Below are positions 1-5,053 of a stretch of 5,053 nucleotides of DNA, one piece after another. The stretch's first letter is position 1; each line of letters opens with the position of its first letter. This stretch comes from Fibrobacterota bacterium (GTDB lineage: Bacteria > Fibrobacterota > Chitinivibrionia > Chitinivibrionales > JANQEN01): positions 1 through 5,053 of the forward strand of contig JAUXBV010000327.1 in NCBI GenBank assembly GCA_030619215.1. Direction: 5' to 3'. A program made the position numbers and the translations under genes. The notes below the pieces were generated by a model. It made no database searches. It saw only the letters and a list, made by a program, of their open reading frames with translations, and was not told the origin of the DNA.

Positions 1-108
1 GGTACAAGGTGCAACTTTAGTTGTATAAGTGCTTCTACTAAAAGTACAAGGTGCCACGTTTGTGGTATAACTCCTGTTGGAAGTAAACTTCCTAACAGTC
101 GTTTTATT
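1..108 (-). other. Possible minus-strand repeat-coding fragment or pseudogene, partial
   Basis: On the minus strand one frame stays open from 108 down to the window edge, bounded upstream by a TAA at 111-109. It reads two similar peptide units, YTTNVAPCT and YTTKVAPCT, joined by FSRST, with a more degenerate FTSNRS before them. Between the units the Thr, Thr and Val codons (acc/aca, aca/act, gtg/gtt) differ only synonymously and one codon changes Asn to Lys, which is what a coding repeat would show. Against a normal gene: there is no ATG in the frame, the only GTG lies inside the repeat, and a plus-strand terminator overlaps it. It could be the remnant of a repeat protein or non-coding DNA. 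The plus frame open from 1 to 126 fits less well, because there the repeat differences fall on first codon positions. Confidence 0.22.
2..70. repeat. Two-copy 27-nt direct repeat, 42-nt period
   Basis: Copies lie at 2-28 and 44-70. Both begin GTACAAGGTG and end GTATAA, and 23 of 27 bases are identical. The four differences are at 13, 16, 19 and 22 of copy 1 (55, 58, 61 and 64 of copy 2), exactly three bases apart. Each copy also contains a small inverted repeat: CAAC/GTTG (12-15 with 20-23) in copy 1 and CCAC/GTGG (54-57 with 62-65) in copy 2, so the A-T pair 13/22 has become the C-G pair 55/64. The array is cut by the left window edge and may have more copies outside. I do not recognise the family. 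Confidence 0.8.
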
Positions 109-110
109 TT
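74..110 (+). terminator. Rho-independent terminator of an upstream plus-strand transcript
   Basis: CTGTT (74-78) pairs with AACAG (94-98) and GGAAG (79-83) with CTTCC (88-92), with one bulged T at 93 and a TAAA loop. The stem is followed by a T-rich tract (GTTTTATTTT, 101-110). It points right, so it would end a transcript entering from the left edge and insulate smc. No T-tract lies on the other side, so it is not bidirectional. Confidence 0.65.
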
Positions 111-148
111 ATACCTGGATTATTAATTACAATGTACGCGTCAAAAAA

Positions 149-167
149 AATAATAATAGTTATTATT
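149..167. repeat. AT-only inverted repeat
   Basis: AATAATAA (149-156) and TTATTATT (160-167) are perfect complements around a TAG spacer. Read on the minus strand the stem is followed by six Ts (complement of 143-148), a weak leftward terminator shape. No minus-strand gene lies to its right to use it, and an all-AT stem arises easily in such DNA. Confidence 0.35.
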
Positions 168-207
168 AAAAAATAGCACAATTTGATATACAAGATGTTG
201 CATTGTT

Positions 208-227
208 ACATACAACACATTGTATGT
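208..227. repeat. Perfect 8-bp inverted repeat, possible operator
   Basis: ACATACAA (208-215) and TTGTATGT (220-227) are exact reverse complements separated by CACA. The dyad ends about 38 bases upstream of the smc -35 box, so a dimeric regulator could bind there, or it may form a small hairpin. TGTTG (196-200) and CAACA (213-217) offer a competing pairing. No known regulator motif is recognised. Confidence 0.35.
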
Positions 228-264
228 CAATAAAAAAAGAAAAAATTTTAATGTACTCTTTTTC

Positions 265-293
265 TTGACACCTACCTCAATATGTAGTATCTT
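265..293 (+). promoter_or_regulatory. Sigma70-type promoter of smc
   Basis: A perfect -35 TTGACA (265-270) is followed after 17 bases by TATCTT (288-293), which matches 4 of 6 bases of the -10 consensus. Transcription would start near 300, giving a leader of about 54 nt. A-tracts at 232-245 lie in the UP-element position. Placement directly upstream of smc, with a terminator closing the previous unit, supports smc having its own promoter. Confidence 0.6.
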
Positions 294-313
294 GGATTTA
301 ATAATATCAATTT

Positions 314-335
314 ATGGTATTTTTAGACATACTAT
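314..335 (+). other. Small hairpin in the smc leader
   Basis: ATGGTAT (314-320) can pair with ATACTAT (329-335), with one G-U pair and an 8-nt loop. It ends five bases before the short AGG that serves as ribosome site, so it could influence translation start. The stem is weak and may be chance. Confidence 0.25.
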
Positions 336-339
336 GCCC

Positions 340-342
340 AGG
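340..342 (+). promoter_or_regulatory. Weak ribosome binding site of smc
   Basis: AGG lies 11 bases before the ATG at 354, a short and rather distant Shine-Dalgarno match. The start is fixed by the protein: MILRKISMFGFKSFAD aligns from the first residue with the conserved Smc N-terminus. An in-frame TAG at 324-326, with no other in-frame start after it, rules out a longer product. Confidence 0.45.
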
Positions 343-353
343 TTAATGAAAAT

Positions 354-3300
354 ATGATTCTTCGTAAGATTTCAATGTTTGGATTCAAGTCTTTTGCGGA
401 CAAAACAGAGCTTTATTTTGGTGACGGAATTACTGCGGTTATTGGCCCGAACGGTTGTGGTAAAACAAATGTAGTGGATGCTATCAGGTGGGTGTTCGGG
501 GAGCAGAAGACTACTATCCTGCGCAGTGCCCATATGCAGGATGTGATTTTTTCCGGAAGTGAAAATCGGCAGCCGCTGAACATGGCAGAGGTAACCCTTT
601 CGATTTCAAACACCAGAGGTGTCCTCCCTGTTGAATATAATGAACTTTCCATAACCCGCCGTATTTTTCGAAGTGGTGAAAGTGAATATTTAATTAATAA
701 GACGCCGAGCCGTTTGCGTGATATTCATAACCTGTTTCTCGATACCGGCGTTGGCAGTAATGCGTATACGACAATTGAAAACAGCATGATAAATCACATA
801 TTAAGTGATAAGGCAGAAGAGAGGCGCATCCTTTTTGAAGAAGCAGCCGGAATTGGAAAGTATAAACAGAGGATAAAAGAGAGCCGAAGGAAGCTTGACA
901 GAACAAGGCAGGATTTGCTTCGTATTAACGACAGGGTACAGGAAAAGGACCGTTATGTTCGCATGCTCGGCCGCCAGGTAGAGAAGGCAAGGCGGTATAA
1001 ACGGTATCATGATAACTTAAAGGAGCTTGAGATAGGATTCGAAAACCGGCGCTATACCTTACTGGATGAGAAGTTGACTGAGCGTAAGAATAGTATGCTT
1101 GAGCTCGAGAAGGATATCGACGCCCTGAAAACTGAAATAGCTACGGCGGAATCCAGAATTGAAAAAATGGAGCTAAATAAGGTTGAGAAAGAGAAAGAAT
1201 TACAGGAAGCTTCAAAGGATGTTGCACATGCTTCTGAGAAAATAAATTCCATTGACAGGGAAATATCGGTTTCAAATCAGAGCCTCACCTACCTGCAGCA
1301 GAATGTGACCCGGTTTGAACACGAAATGGAATCATTTGATTCCCAACGTGCTGAAAAGAATAAACTGCTCACCGGTATTGAGGAGAGCCTCATTAGCAGG
1401 GAATCCGAATTGGATGAAAGCACAGTTAAGGTTGATGGTGCAAAAAAGGAATTAGAGGAGTTTGATACACAGGTTCAAATGCAGAGAAAAAAGGTGGATG
1501 AGCTTTCCAATAGGCAGCTTGATATTGTTCATAAAGTAGGTGAGAAGCAGAAAGAGTTGAGTAATTGCCAGACAAATCTGCGGAATTGCATTGAGCATTG
1601 TGAGCGGGAAGAGGGTGAAATTAAAAGATTGGAAGAGCGCATTGAAGATTACCGTGTTGCACTGGAAAAGTGTAGAGGGGAGCTTCAAAGAGCCGGTGAA
1701 TCCTTTGCGAACCATACAAAGACGCGCGAAAAGTTGTGGGAACGTATTGAAAAAGAGGATGATCGTTACCACACCTTTGTCGGGAAAGAAAAATCTTTTG
1801 AGGCCAAGATCGATTCCACCAAATCCAAACTGCGTTTTCTTGAATCCTTGAATGCTTCTTTTGAGGGATATGGACAGGGAATTAAAGCTCTCTTGGGAAA
1901 AAAGCTTCCCGGTACAATGGGTATTGTTGCTGACCTTATAAATGTAGAAGTTCCGGAAATGGTAAGCGTTGTTGAACGAGCCCTTGGCTCTGCGATTCAA
2001 ACAGTAGTTTTTAAAAAGGATGCGGATTTGGAAGCTGCTATGGAGTATCTCCGGACGGAACAGGTAGGCGCCGCACGTATGATAAGTATCGAGAGCCTTA
2101 TATCCATAAAATCCAACGACCCGGTATTTGCTCCTGATGACTCACTTCCCTTGCGTATTTACATTAAGACAGAAGGGGAATGCAAAGAACTTGCGGATTG
2201 TCTTTTTAACAGGATTTTAATCTGTGACAATGACGAAACAGCTCTCAATCTGCGGCCGAAGGCTGAGTCGAATTCAATTATAGTCTCCAATGAGGGCGCG
2301 GTTTGCTATTCTGATGGAACGGTTGTTGCGGGTGTAAAGAAAAAGGAGCAGGCTGGAATCCTGCAGAGGAAGTATGAAATCGAGAAATTAGCCGCTGACC
2401 TGGAAACATTCCAGGATAAATATGAATCGGTTATTCATGAAAAGGAAAGCTGTATTATTACCCGCGATGAAGCGAAACGGGCCCTTATTGAGATCGATGA
2501 AAAGCTGAATAACGGTCGTCAGATACAGCATGAACAGGAGACAAACATAAGGCATTATGAAGCGGAGATTGAAAATATAAAGGAGCGGATTGAAGGACTC
2601 GTTCCAAGCCTTTCAAAGAACCGGACAAATATTTCTGAATACAGATGGTTTATTAAAGAGTATGGTTTTTCGCTTGAGGAGATTGCTGAGCAGAAATCCG
2701 ATATAGAAAAACAGATTGAAAATGCAAAACTTCTTCTTGCTGAAATGGAATCAAAACGCAGTGAGCTTTCAGAGCATCTTAAGAATATGGAGCTGGCTAA
2801 ACAGGGCCTGGCAAGCCGAATAGAACAGGACAAACTGAGTATAGAGCACCTTAAAAAAGATGTTAGTAATTTAAGCAACAACAAACAGCAGAAAATTGAA
2901 GATAAGAATAATGCATATAAGGAGATCAAGGAGCTCGAAGATAGAGTTATTGCTTTAAAGGAGAGCCTGGAGAAAGAGGTTGCGCAACGCGATGAGCTTC
3001 AAAAAGCCTTAGGCCGGACACGTGAGGTATTTCGTGATATTGCGAGTACTATTGAGGAAGAACGTAAGGAGATAAAAACCTACAGGAATAACCTGGATGC
3101 AATTTTGAATCGCAGGCATGAACTCGAAGTTAATCAGACCCGTTACGAAGAACAGAAGCATGCAATTCGTGAGAAAATTTATAATGCCTATGAAATTGAT
3201 CTGCAATCCCCGCCTGAGGATATTCCTATTATTGACAGAGAGGATGCAGAGGTTTCCGAAAACATCCAGATCCTTAAGGAGAGAATCCGTCGTATCGGTG

Positions 3301-3911
3301 AAGTGAATATCGGTGCTATCGGGGAGTTCGAACAGGAGAACCGTGATTTAAAAGAGATGGTTGTGCAGCGTGATGATCTTCAAACCGCTGTTGATGACCT
3401 TGAGAGAGCAATTAAAAAATTAAACCGGGAAGCGCGCGTTCAGTTTACCGCAACATTTGAGAAAGTACAGAAAAATTTCAAGGAAATGTTCACCACGCTT
3501 TTTGAGGGGGGAGAAGCAATGTTAACTCTGGAGGAGGACGTTGATCCGTTAGAAGCTGCAATTAAAATTGACGCCCGTCCGGCCGGTAAGAAAATGCGCG
3601 GTATAACGTTATTATCAGGAGGAGAAAGAGCGCTTACAGCCATCTCTCTTCTTTTTGCACTTTACCTTGTTAAACCTTCTGCATATTGCATCCTTGATGA
3701 GCTTGACGCTCCCCTGGACGACGCGAATATTGACCGTTTCGTCCGTGTCCTTAAGAATTTCGCAAATAGAACGCAGTTTGTCATTATTACCCATAACAAG
3801 CATACAATGGAAGCTGCGGATCTTTTATACGGAGTAACACAGCAGGAGTCAGGTGTCTCAACCGTAGCTTCTGTTGTCCTCGGAGAAGACCGGCAACTGA
3901 GAGCCGCGTGA
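354..3911 (+). CDS. smc: Chromosome segregation protein Smc (condensin-type ATPase)
   Basis: Smc is the ATPase of the bacterial SMC-ScpAB condensin. It dimerises, encloses DNA and extrudes loops on the nucleoid to organise and separate sister chromosomes. The 1185 residues match the usual length and order. The N-terminal head has Walker A GPNGCGKT (31-38) and an arginine at 57 aligning with the DNA-responsive Arg57 of Bacillus Smc. Coiled coil runs about 165-502, hinge about 503-670 (starts FEGYGQG), and returning coiled coil to about 978. The C-terminal head resumes at RRIGEVNIGA (979-988), with FEGG (1050-1053), signature LSGGER (1087-1092), Walker B ILDE with catalytic Glu1116, D-loop DAPLDD (1118-1123) and switch His1147. 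All ATPase motifs are intact, so it should be active. Walker A has Cys35 and Thr38 where SGKS is common, and the hinge lacks the usual GGxxGG. It has its own promoter and terminator; scpA and scpB are not in the window. Confidence 0.97.
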   Translation: MILRKISMFGFKSFADKTELYFGDGITAVIGPNGCGKTNVVDAIRWVFGEQKTTILRSAHMQDVIFSGSENRQPLNMAEVTLSISNTRGVLPVEYNELSITRRIFRSGESEYLINKTPSRLRDIHNLFLDTGVGSNAYTTIENSMINHILSDKAEERRILFEEAAGIGKYKQRIKESRRKLDRTRQDLLRINDRVQEKDRYVRMLGRQVEKARRYKRYHDNLKELEIGFENRRYTLLDEKLTERKNSMLELEKDIDALKTEIATAESRIEKMELNKVEKEKELQEASKDVAHASEKINSIDREISVSNQSLTYLQQNVTRFEHEMESFDSQRAEKNKLLTGIEESLISRESELDESTVKVDGAKKELEEFDTQVQMQRKKVDELSNRQLDIVHKVGEKQKELSNCQTNLRNCIEHCEREEGEIKRLEERIEDYRVALEKCRGELQRAGESFANHTKTREKLWERIEKEDDRYHTFVGKEKSFEAKIDSTKSKLRFLESLNASFEGYGQGIKALLGKKLPGTMGIVADLINVEVPEMVSVVERALGSAIQTVVFKKDADLEAAMEYLRTEQVGAARMISIESLISIKSNDPVFAPDDSLPLRIYIKTEGECKELADCLFNRILICDNDETALNLRPKAESNSIIVSNEGAVCYSDGTVVAGVKKKEQAGILQRKYEIEKLAADLETFQDKYESVIHEKESCIITRDEAKRALIEIDEKLNNGRQIQHEQETNIRHYEAEIENIKERIEGLVPSLSKNRTNISEYRWFIKEYGFSLEEIAEQKSDIEKQIENAKLLLAEMESKRSELSEHLKNMELAKQGLASRIEQDKLSIEHLKKDVSNLSNNKQQKIEDKNNAYKEIKELEDRVIALKESLEKEVAQRDELQKALGRTREVFRDIASTIEEERKEIKTYRNNLDAILNRRHELEVNQTRYEEQKHAIREKIYNAYEIDLQSPPEDIPIIDREDAEVSENIQILKERIRRIGEVNIGAIGEFEQENRDLKEMVVQRDDLQTAVDDLERAIKKLNREARVQFTATFEKVQKNFKEMFTTLFEGGEAMLTLEEDVDPLEAAIKIDARPAGKKMRGITLLSGGERALTAISLLFALYLVKPSAYCILDELDAPLDDANIDRFVRVLKNFANRTQFVIITHNKHTMEAADLLYGVTQQESGVSTVASVVLGEDRQLRAA

Positions 3912-3940
3912 TAGAGATAGAATTATAATGCTTGGAATAG

Positions 3941-3978
3941 GGCTGCAAGTATCGCTATAAATGCAGTCGTTTTTTTTT
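3941..3978 (+). terminator. Rho-independent terminator of smc
   Basis: GGCTGCA (3941-3947) pairs with TGCAGTC (3962-3968), seven pairs including one G-U, around a 14-nt loop. A run of nine Ts follows (3970-3978). It begins 29 bases after the smc stop codon, which makes smc the last gene of its transcript. Confidence 0.85.
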
Positions 3979-4049
3979 AATTGATACATTAAATTTATTC
4001 GGATTTTGTTTCTATACATAAAACTTTTTATTAAGGAAAAAAGAAATTT

Positions 4050-4087
4050 TTGACAATAAGCACCTGAATTTATTACATTGATATACT
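4050..4087 (+). promoter_or_regulatory. Promoter region of the AraC-like regulator gene
   Basis: Two overlapping options are seen. One is TTGACA (4050-4055) with an 18-base spacer to TACATT (4074-4079, 4 of 6). The other is an extended -10, TG-A-TATACT (4079-4087, 5 of 6 in the hexamer), without a clear -35 of its own. An A-rich tract (4036-4047) precedes TTGACA, as at the smc promoter. The second option would start transcription near 4094, so the mRNA would include the 4103-4162 hairpin in a leader of about 90 nt. Confidence 0.5.
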
Positions 4088-4102
4088 AGGTTATACAAAA
4101 GC

Positions 4103-4162
4103 ATAACATTGTGTAAAAGCAGAAAGGCTATTACCATATCCTTCTGCTTAACACACTGTTAT
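4103..4162 (+). other. Long imperfect hairpin in the regulator leader
   Basis: Paired arms, outside to inside: ATAACA (4103-4108) with TGTTAT (4157-4162); GTGT (4111-4114) with ACAC (4151-4154); AAGCAGAA (4117-4124) with TTCTGCTT (4142-4149); GG (4126-4127) with CC (4140-4141). The loop is 12 nt (4128-4139). Small internal loops and a bulged A separate the helices, giving 20 pairs in all. No T-run follows, so it is not an ordinary terminator. It ends 23 bases before the start codon and leaves the ribosome site free. GTTAT at 4090-4094 could pair instead with ATAAC (4103-4107). It may be a leader RNA structure, an mRNA-stabilising hairpin or an operator; the function is unknown. Confidence 0.6.
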
Positions 4163-4173
4163 TACTCCATCAA

Positions 4174-4177
4174 AGAG
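4174..4177 (+). promoter_or_regulatory. Weak ribosome binding site of the regulator
   Basis: AGAG lies 8 bases before the ATG at 4186 and 11 before a second in-frame ATG at 4189. Spacing favours the first, but the two starts differ by only one residue and the sequence cannot settle it. Confidence 0.4.
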
Positions 4178-4185
4178 ATTAATCA

Positions 4186-5004
4186 ATGATGAAAATCAGG
4201 CTTGAGAATGTTCTGATTGACTGTTTGAACGACACTCTCCAAGTGATGCTCTGCTCAGAATCTTCAGGTACAATCTGTACCATTAATTCCCTCATCGACC
4301 GTTATCCGATGTTAAGCTTTATCAAAGCAAGGTCTGCTGACACGATGAAGCGTTTCTACCGGCAGGTCCCGGGATGGCACTGTTTAATACTTGACAGTCG
4401 TTGTAGCTTTTGTGAGGATTTCTTCTCTGCGGTAAAAGAAACCCCCCATTGGGTGCCGATCATTTTACTCGCTGATTATGTGTCTGAGGACTATATGCGC
4501 ATGTATGGTTTAAGCCTTGACAAAAATGATAGTACCGATATTCAAAACCTGGCCTTATATGAGAAGCCTTCCAGGAGAGCAAAACTCTATATCGGAAAAA
4601 AACAGATAATAGTTTTTCCCCTGCGAAGTTTCAAGAATTTATTTCCGGTGATTCAGGTGGAGAGTATTAAAAAGAAACTCATGCAGAAGCTAATGCCGGA
4701 CGGATTTGTTCATAAAGCGATGAAAATTCTGTTTGATCAAAATCCAGTTACAGTGGAGGAGTGGTCCTCCACAATAGATTCAACCCCGCGCAAATTCCAG
4801 AGGATGTTCAAGAAATATACTTATTACTCTCCCAAGAAACTTATTGCCCTTTACCATGCTTATAGAATCGCCTTTGAGACAATAGGCAGGGACGAAGATT
4901 ACGGCAAAGGTATTATCTCCGCCTATATTTTGGACGAGCGCTCAAAGAAACGGGTTCTGGAGTATGTGCTTTCCAGAAGAAGCCAGCTTCTTTCGGTCAA
5001 ATAA
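4186..5004 (+). CDS. AraC-type transcriptional regulator with receiver-like N-terminus
   Basis: This 272-aa protein is probably a cytoplasmic DNA-binding regulator; its targets are unknown. The C-terminal third resembles the AraC/XylS domain. Residues 188-216 (TVEEWSSTIDSTPRKFQRMF, then KKYTYYSP) match the first helix-turn-helix and its linking motif, followed by KKLIALYHAYRI (217-228). The second half (about 240-265) does not show the usual GFxDxSxFxRxFK wording and instead reads ISAYILDERSKKRVLEYVL. The N-terminus (about 18-128) has a receiver-like rhythm: a strand VMLC (20-23), LILDSR with Asp70 where the phosphoacceptor would be, PIILLAD (91-97) and EKP with Lys127. However, the acidic pair after strand 1 is reduced to SES with Glu25, and the conserved Thr/Ser after strand 4 is Ala96, so normal phosphorylation is doubtful. 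No signal peptide or membrane segment is visible, and no histidine kinase is adjacent. The AraC call is fairly firm; the receiver call is inference. Confidence 0.75.
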   Translation: MMKIRLENVLIDCLNDTLQVMLCSESSGTICTINSLIDRYPMLSFIKARSADTMKRFYRQVPGWHCLILDSRCSFCEDFFSAVKETPHWVPIILLADYVSEDYMRMYGLSLDKNDSTDIQNLALYEKPSRRAKLYIGKKQIIVFPLRSFKNLFPVIQVESIKKKLMQKLMPDGFVHKAMKILFDQNPVTVEEWSSTIDSTPRKFQRMFKKYTYYSPKKLIALYHAYRIAFETIGRDEDYGKGIISAYILDERSKKRVLEYVLSRRSQLLSVK

Positions 5005-5032
5005 AAATTCCTTAAAAGAATGTTCATTTTTA
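5002..5032 (+). terminator. Weak AT-rich hairpin after the regulator gene
   Basis: TAAAAAT (5002-5008), overlapping the stop codon, is complementary to ATTTTTA (5026-5032), and TTC/GAA can pair inside. The descending arm supplies five Ts. The stem has almost no GC, so it is at best a weak terminator; the true end may lie beyond the window. Confidence 0.3.
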
Positions 5033-5053
5033 CTTCAGTTTATACATACTGTA

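Larger units (their letters stand above)
113..264. other. AT-rich intergenic region without a supported gene
   Basis: No reading frame with a plausible start, ribosome site and composition is seen on either strand. The stretch is very AT-rich, with A-runs at 143-150, 232-238 and 240-245 and several inverted repeats. The A-runs just upstream of the smc -35 box sit where an UP element would and could bend DNA or bind the RNA polymerase alpha subunit. Confidence 0.6.

Noticed and set aside
2..110. Type III toxin-antitoxin RNA (tandem repeats followed by a terminator)
   Set aside because: The layout is suggestive, but no toxin gene follows the terminator; the next gene is smc. The repeat is not a recognised antitoxin sequence.
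1..126. C-terminal end of a plus-strand Cys-containing protein
   Set aside because: The frame is open to a TAA at 124-126, but the repeat differences fall on first codon positions and change residues, and a terminator would lie inside the coding region.
237..266. Inverted repeat AAGAAAAA/TTTTTCTT around the smc -35 box
   Set aside because: It is low-complexity A/T sequence and likely a chance complement; the A-tract alone is a sufficient description.
1452..2000. 182-codon open frame on the minus strand inside smc
   Set aside because: It lies fully antisense to well-conserved smc coiled-coil and hinge coding sequence, has no recognisable domain, and is a shadow of that composition.
2555..2929. 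124-codon minus-strand open frame rich in Ser, Leu and Phe
   Set aside because: It is the antisense image of the Glu/Lys-rich coiled coil, which automatically gives a hydrophobic, serine-rich shadow peptide.
4103..4162. Integron attC site
   Set aside because: The hairpin has bulges and ends in AAC/GTT arms, but the 3' side does not fit GTTRRRY, the box spacing is wrong, and no integrase or cassette array is seen.
5044..5053. LexA-like box (TACTGTA) at the right edge
   Set aside because: Only half of a possible palindrome is inside the window, so the motif cannot be assessed.

Overview
The window carries two complete plus-strand genes separated by AT-rich, structured intergenic DNA. It looks like a bacterial chromosome of moderate GC content. 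The chromosome-segregation ATPase Smc has an N-terminal head wording (SNAYTTIENSMI, ILSDKAEERR, FEEAAGIGKYKQR) that I associate with the FCB group (Fibrobacterota, Chitinispirillum-like lineages, Gemmatimonadota, Chlorobi). A Fibrobacterota-like host is my best guess, from remembered family patterns and not from a search.

Layout. Bases 1-112 are the tail of something mostly outside the window: two copies of a 27-nt repeat spaced 42 nt apart, followed by an intrinsic terminator pointing right. Bases 113-353 contain no convincing gene. They hold AT-rich inverted repeats, an A-tract, a promoter with a perfect TTGACA box, and a short smc leader. Bases 354-3911 are a full-length smc (1185 aa) with head, coiled-coil, hinge, coiled-coil and head all in order. 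A strong terminator at 3941-3978 closes it as a single-gene unit, without the neighbours (scpA, scpB, ftsY, rnc) that often accompany smc. Bases 3979-4185 hold a second promoter region and a long imperfect hairpin (4103-4162) in the leader of the next gene. Bases 4186-5004 encode a 272-aa regulator: a degenerate receiver-like N-terminus joined to an AraC-type DNA-binding C-terminus. The rest is a short AT-rich 3' flank.

The genes appear to be transcribed separately, and nothing links the regulator functionally to smc. The points most worth a second look are the left-edge repeats, whose differences fall exactly every third base and also preserve base pairing; the 60-nt leader hairpin of the regulator, with a competing alternative pairing; the non-canonical receiver and unusual second half of the DNA-binding domain in the regulator; and the missing GGxxGG motif in the Smc hinge. 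I found no clear evidence of a new multi-gene system, mobile element or CRISPR array.
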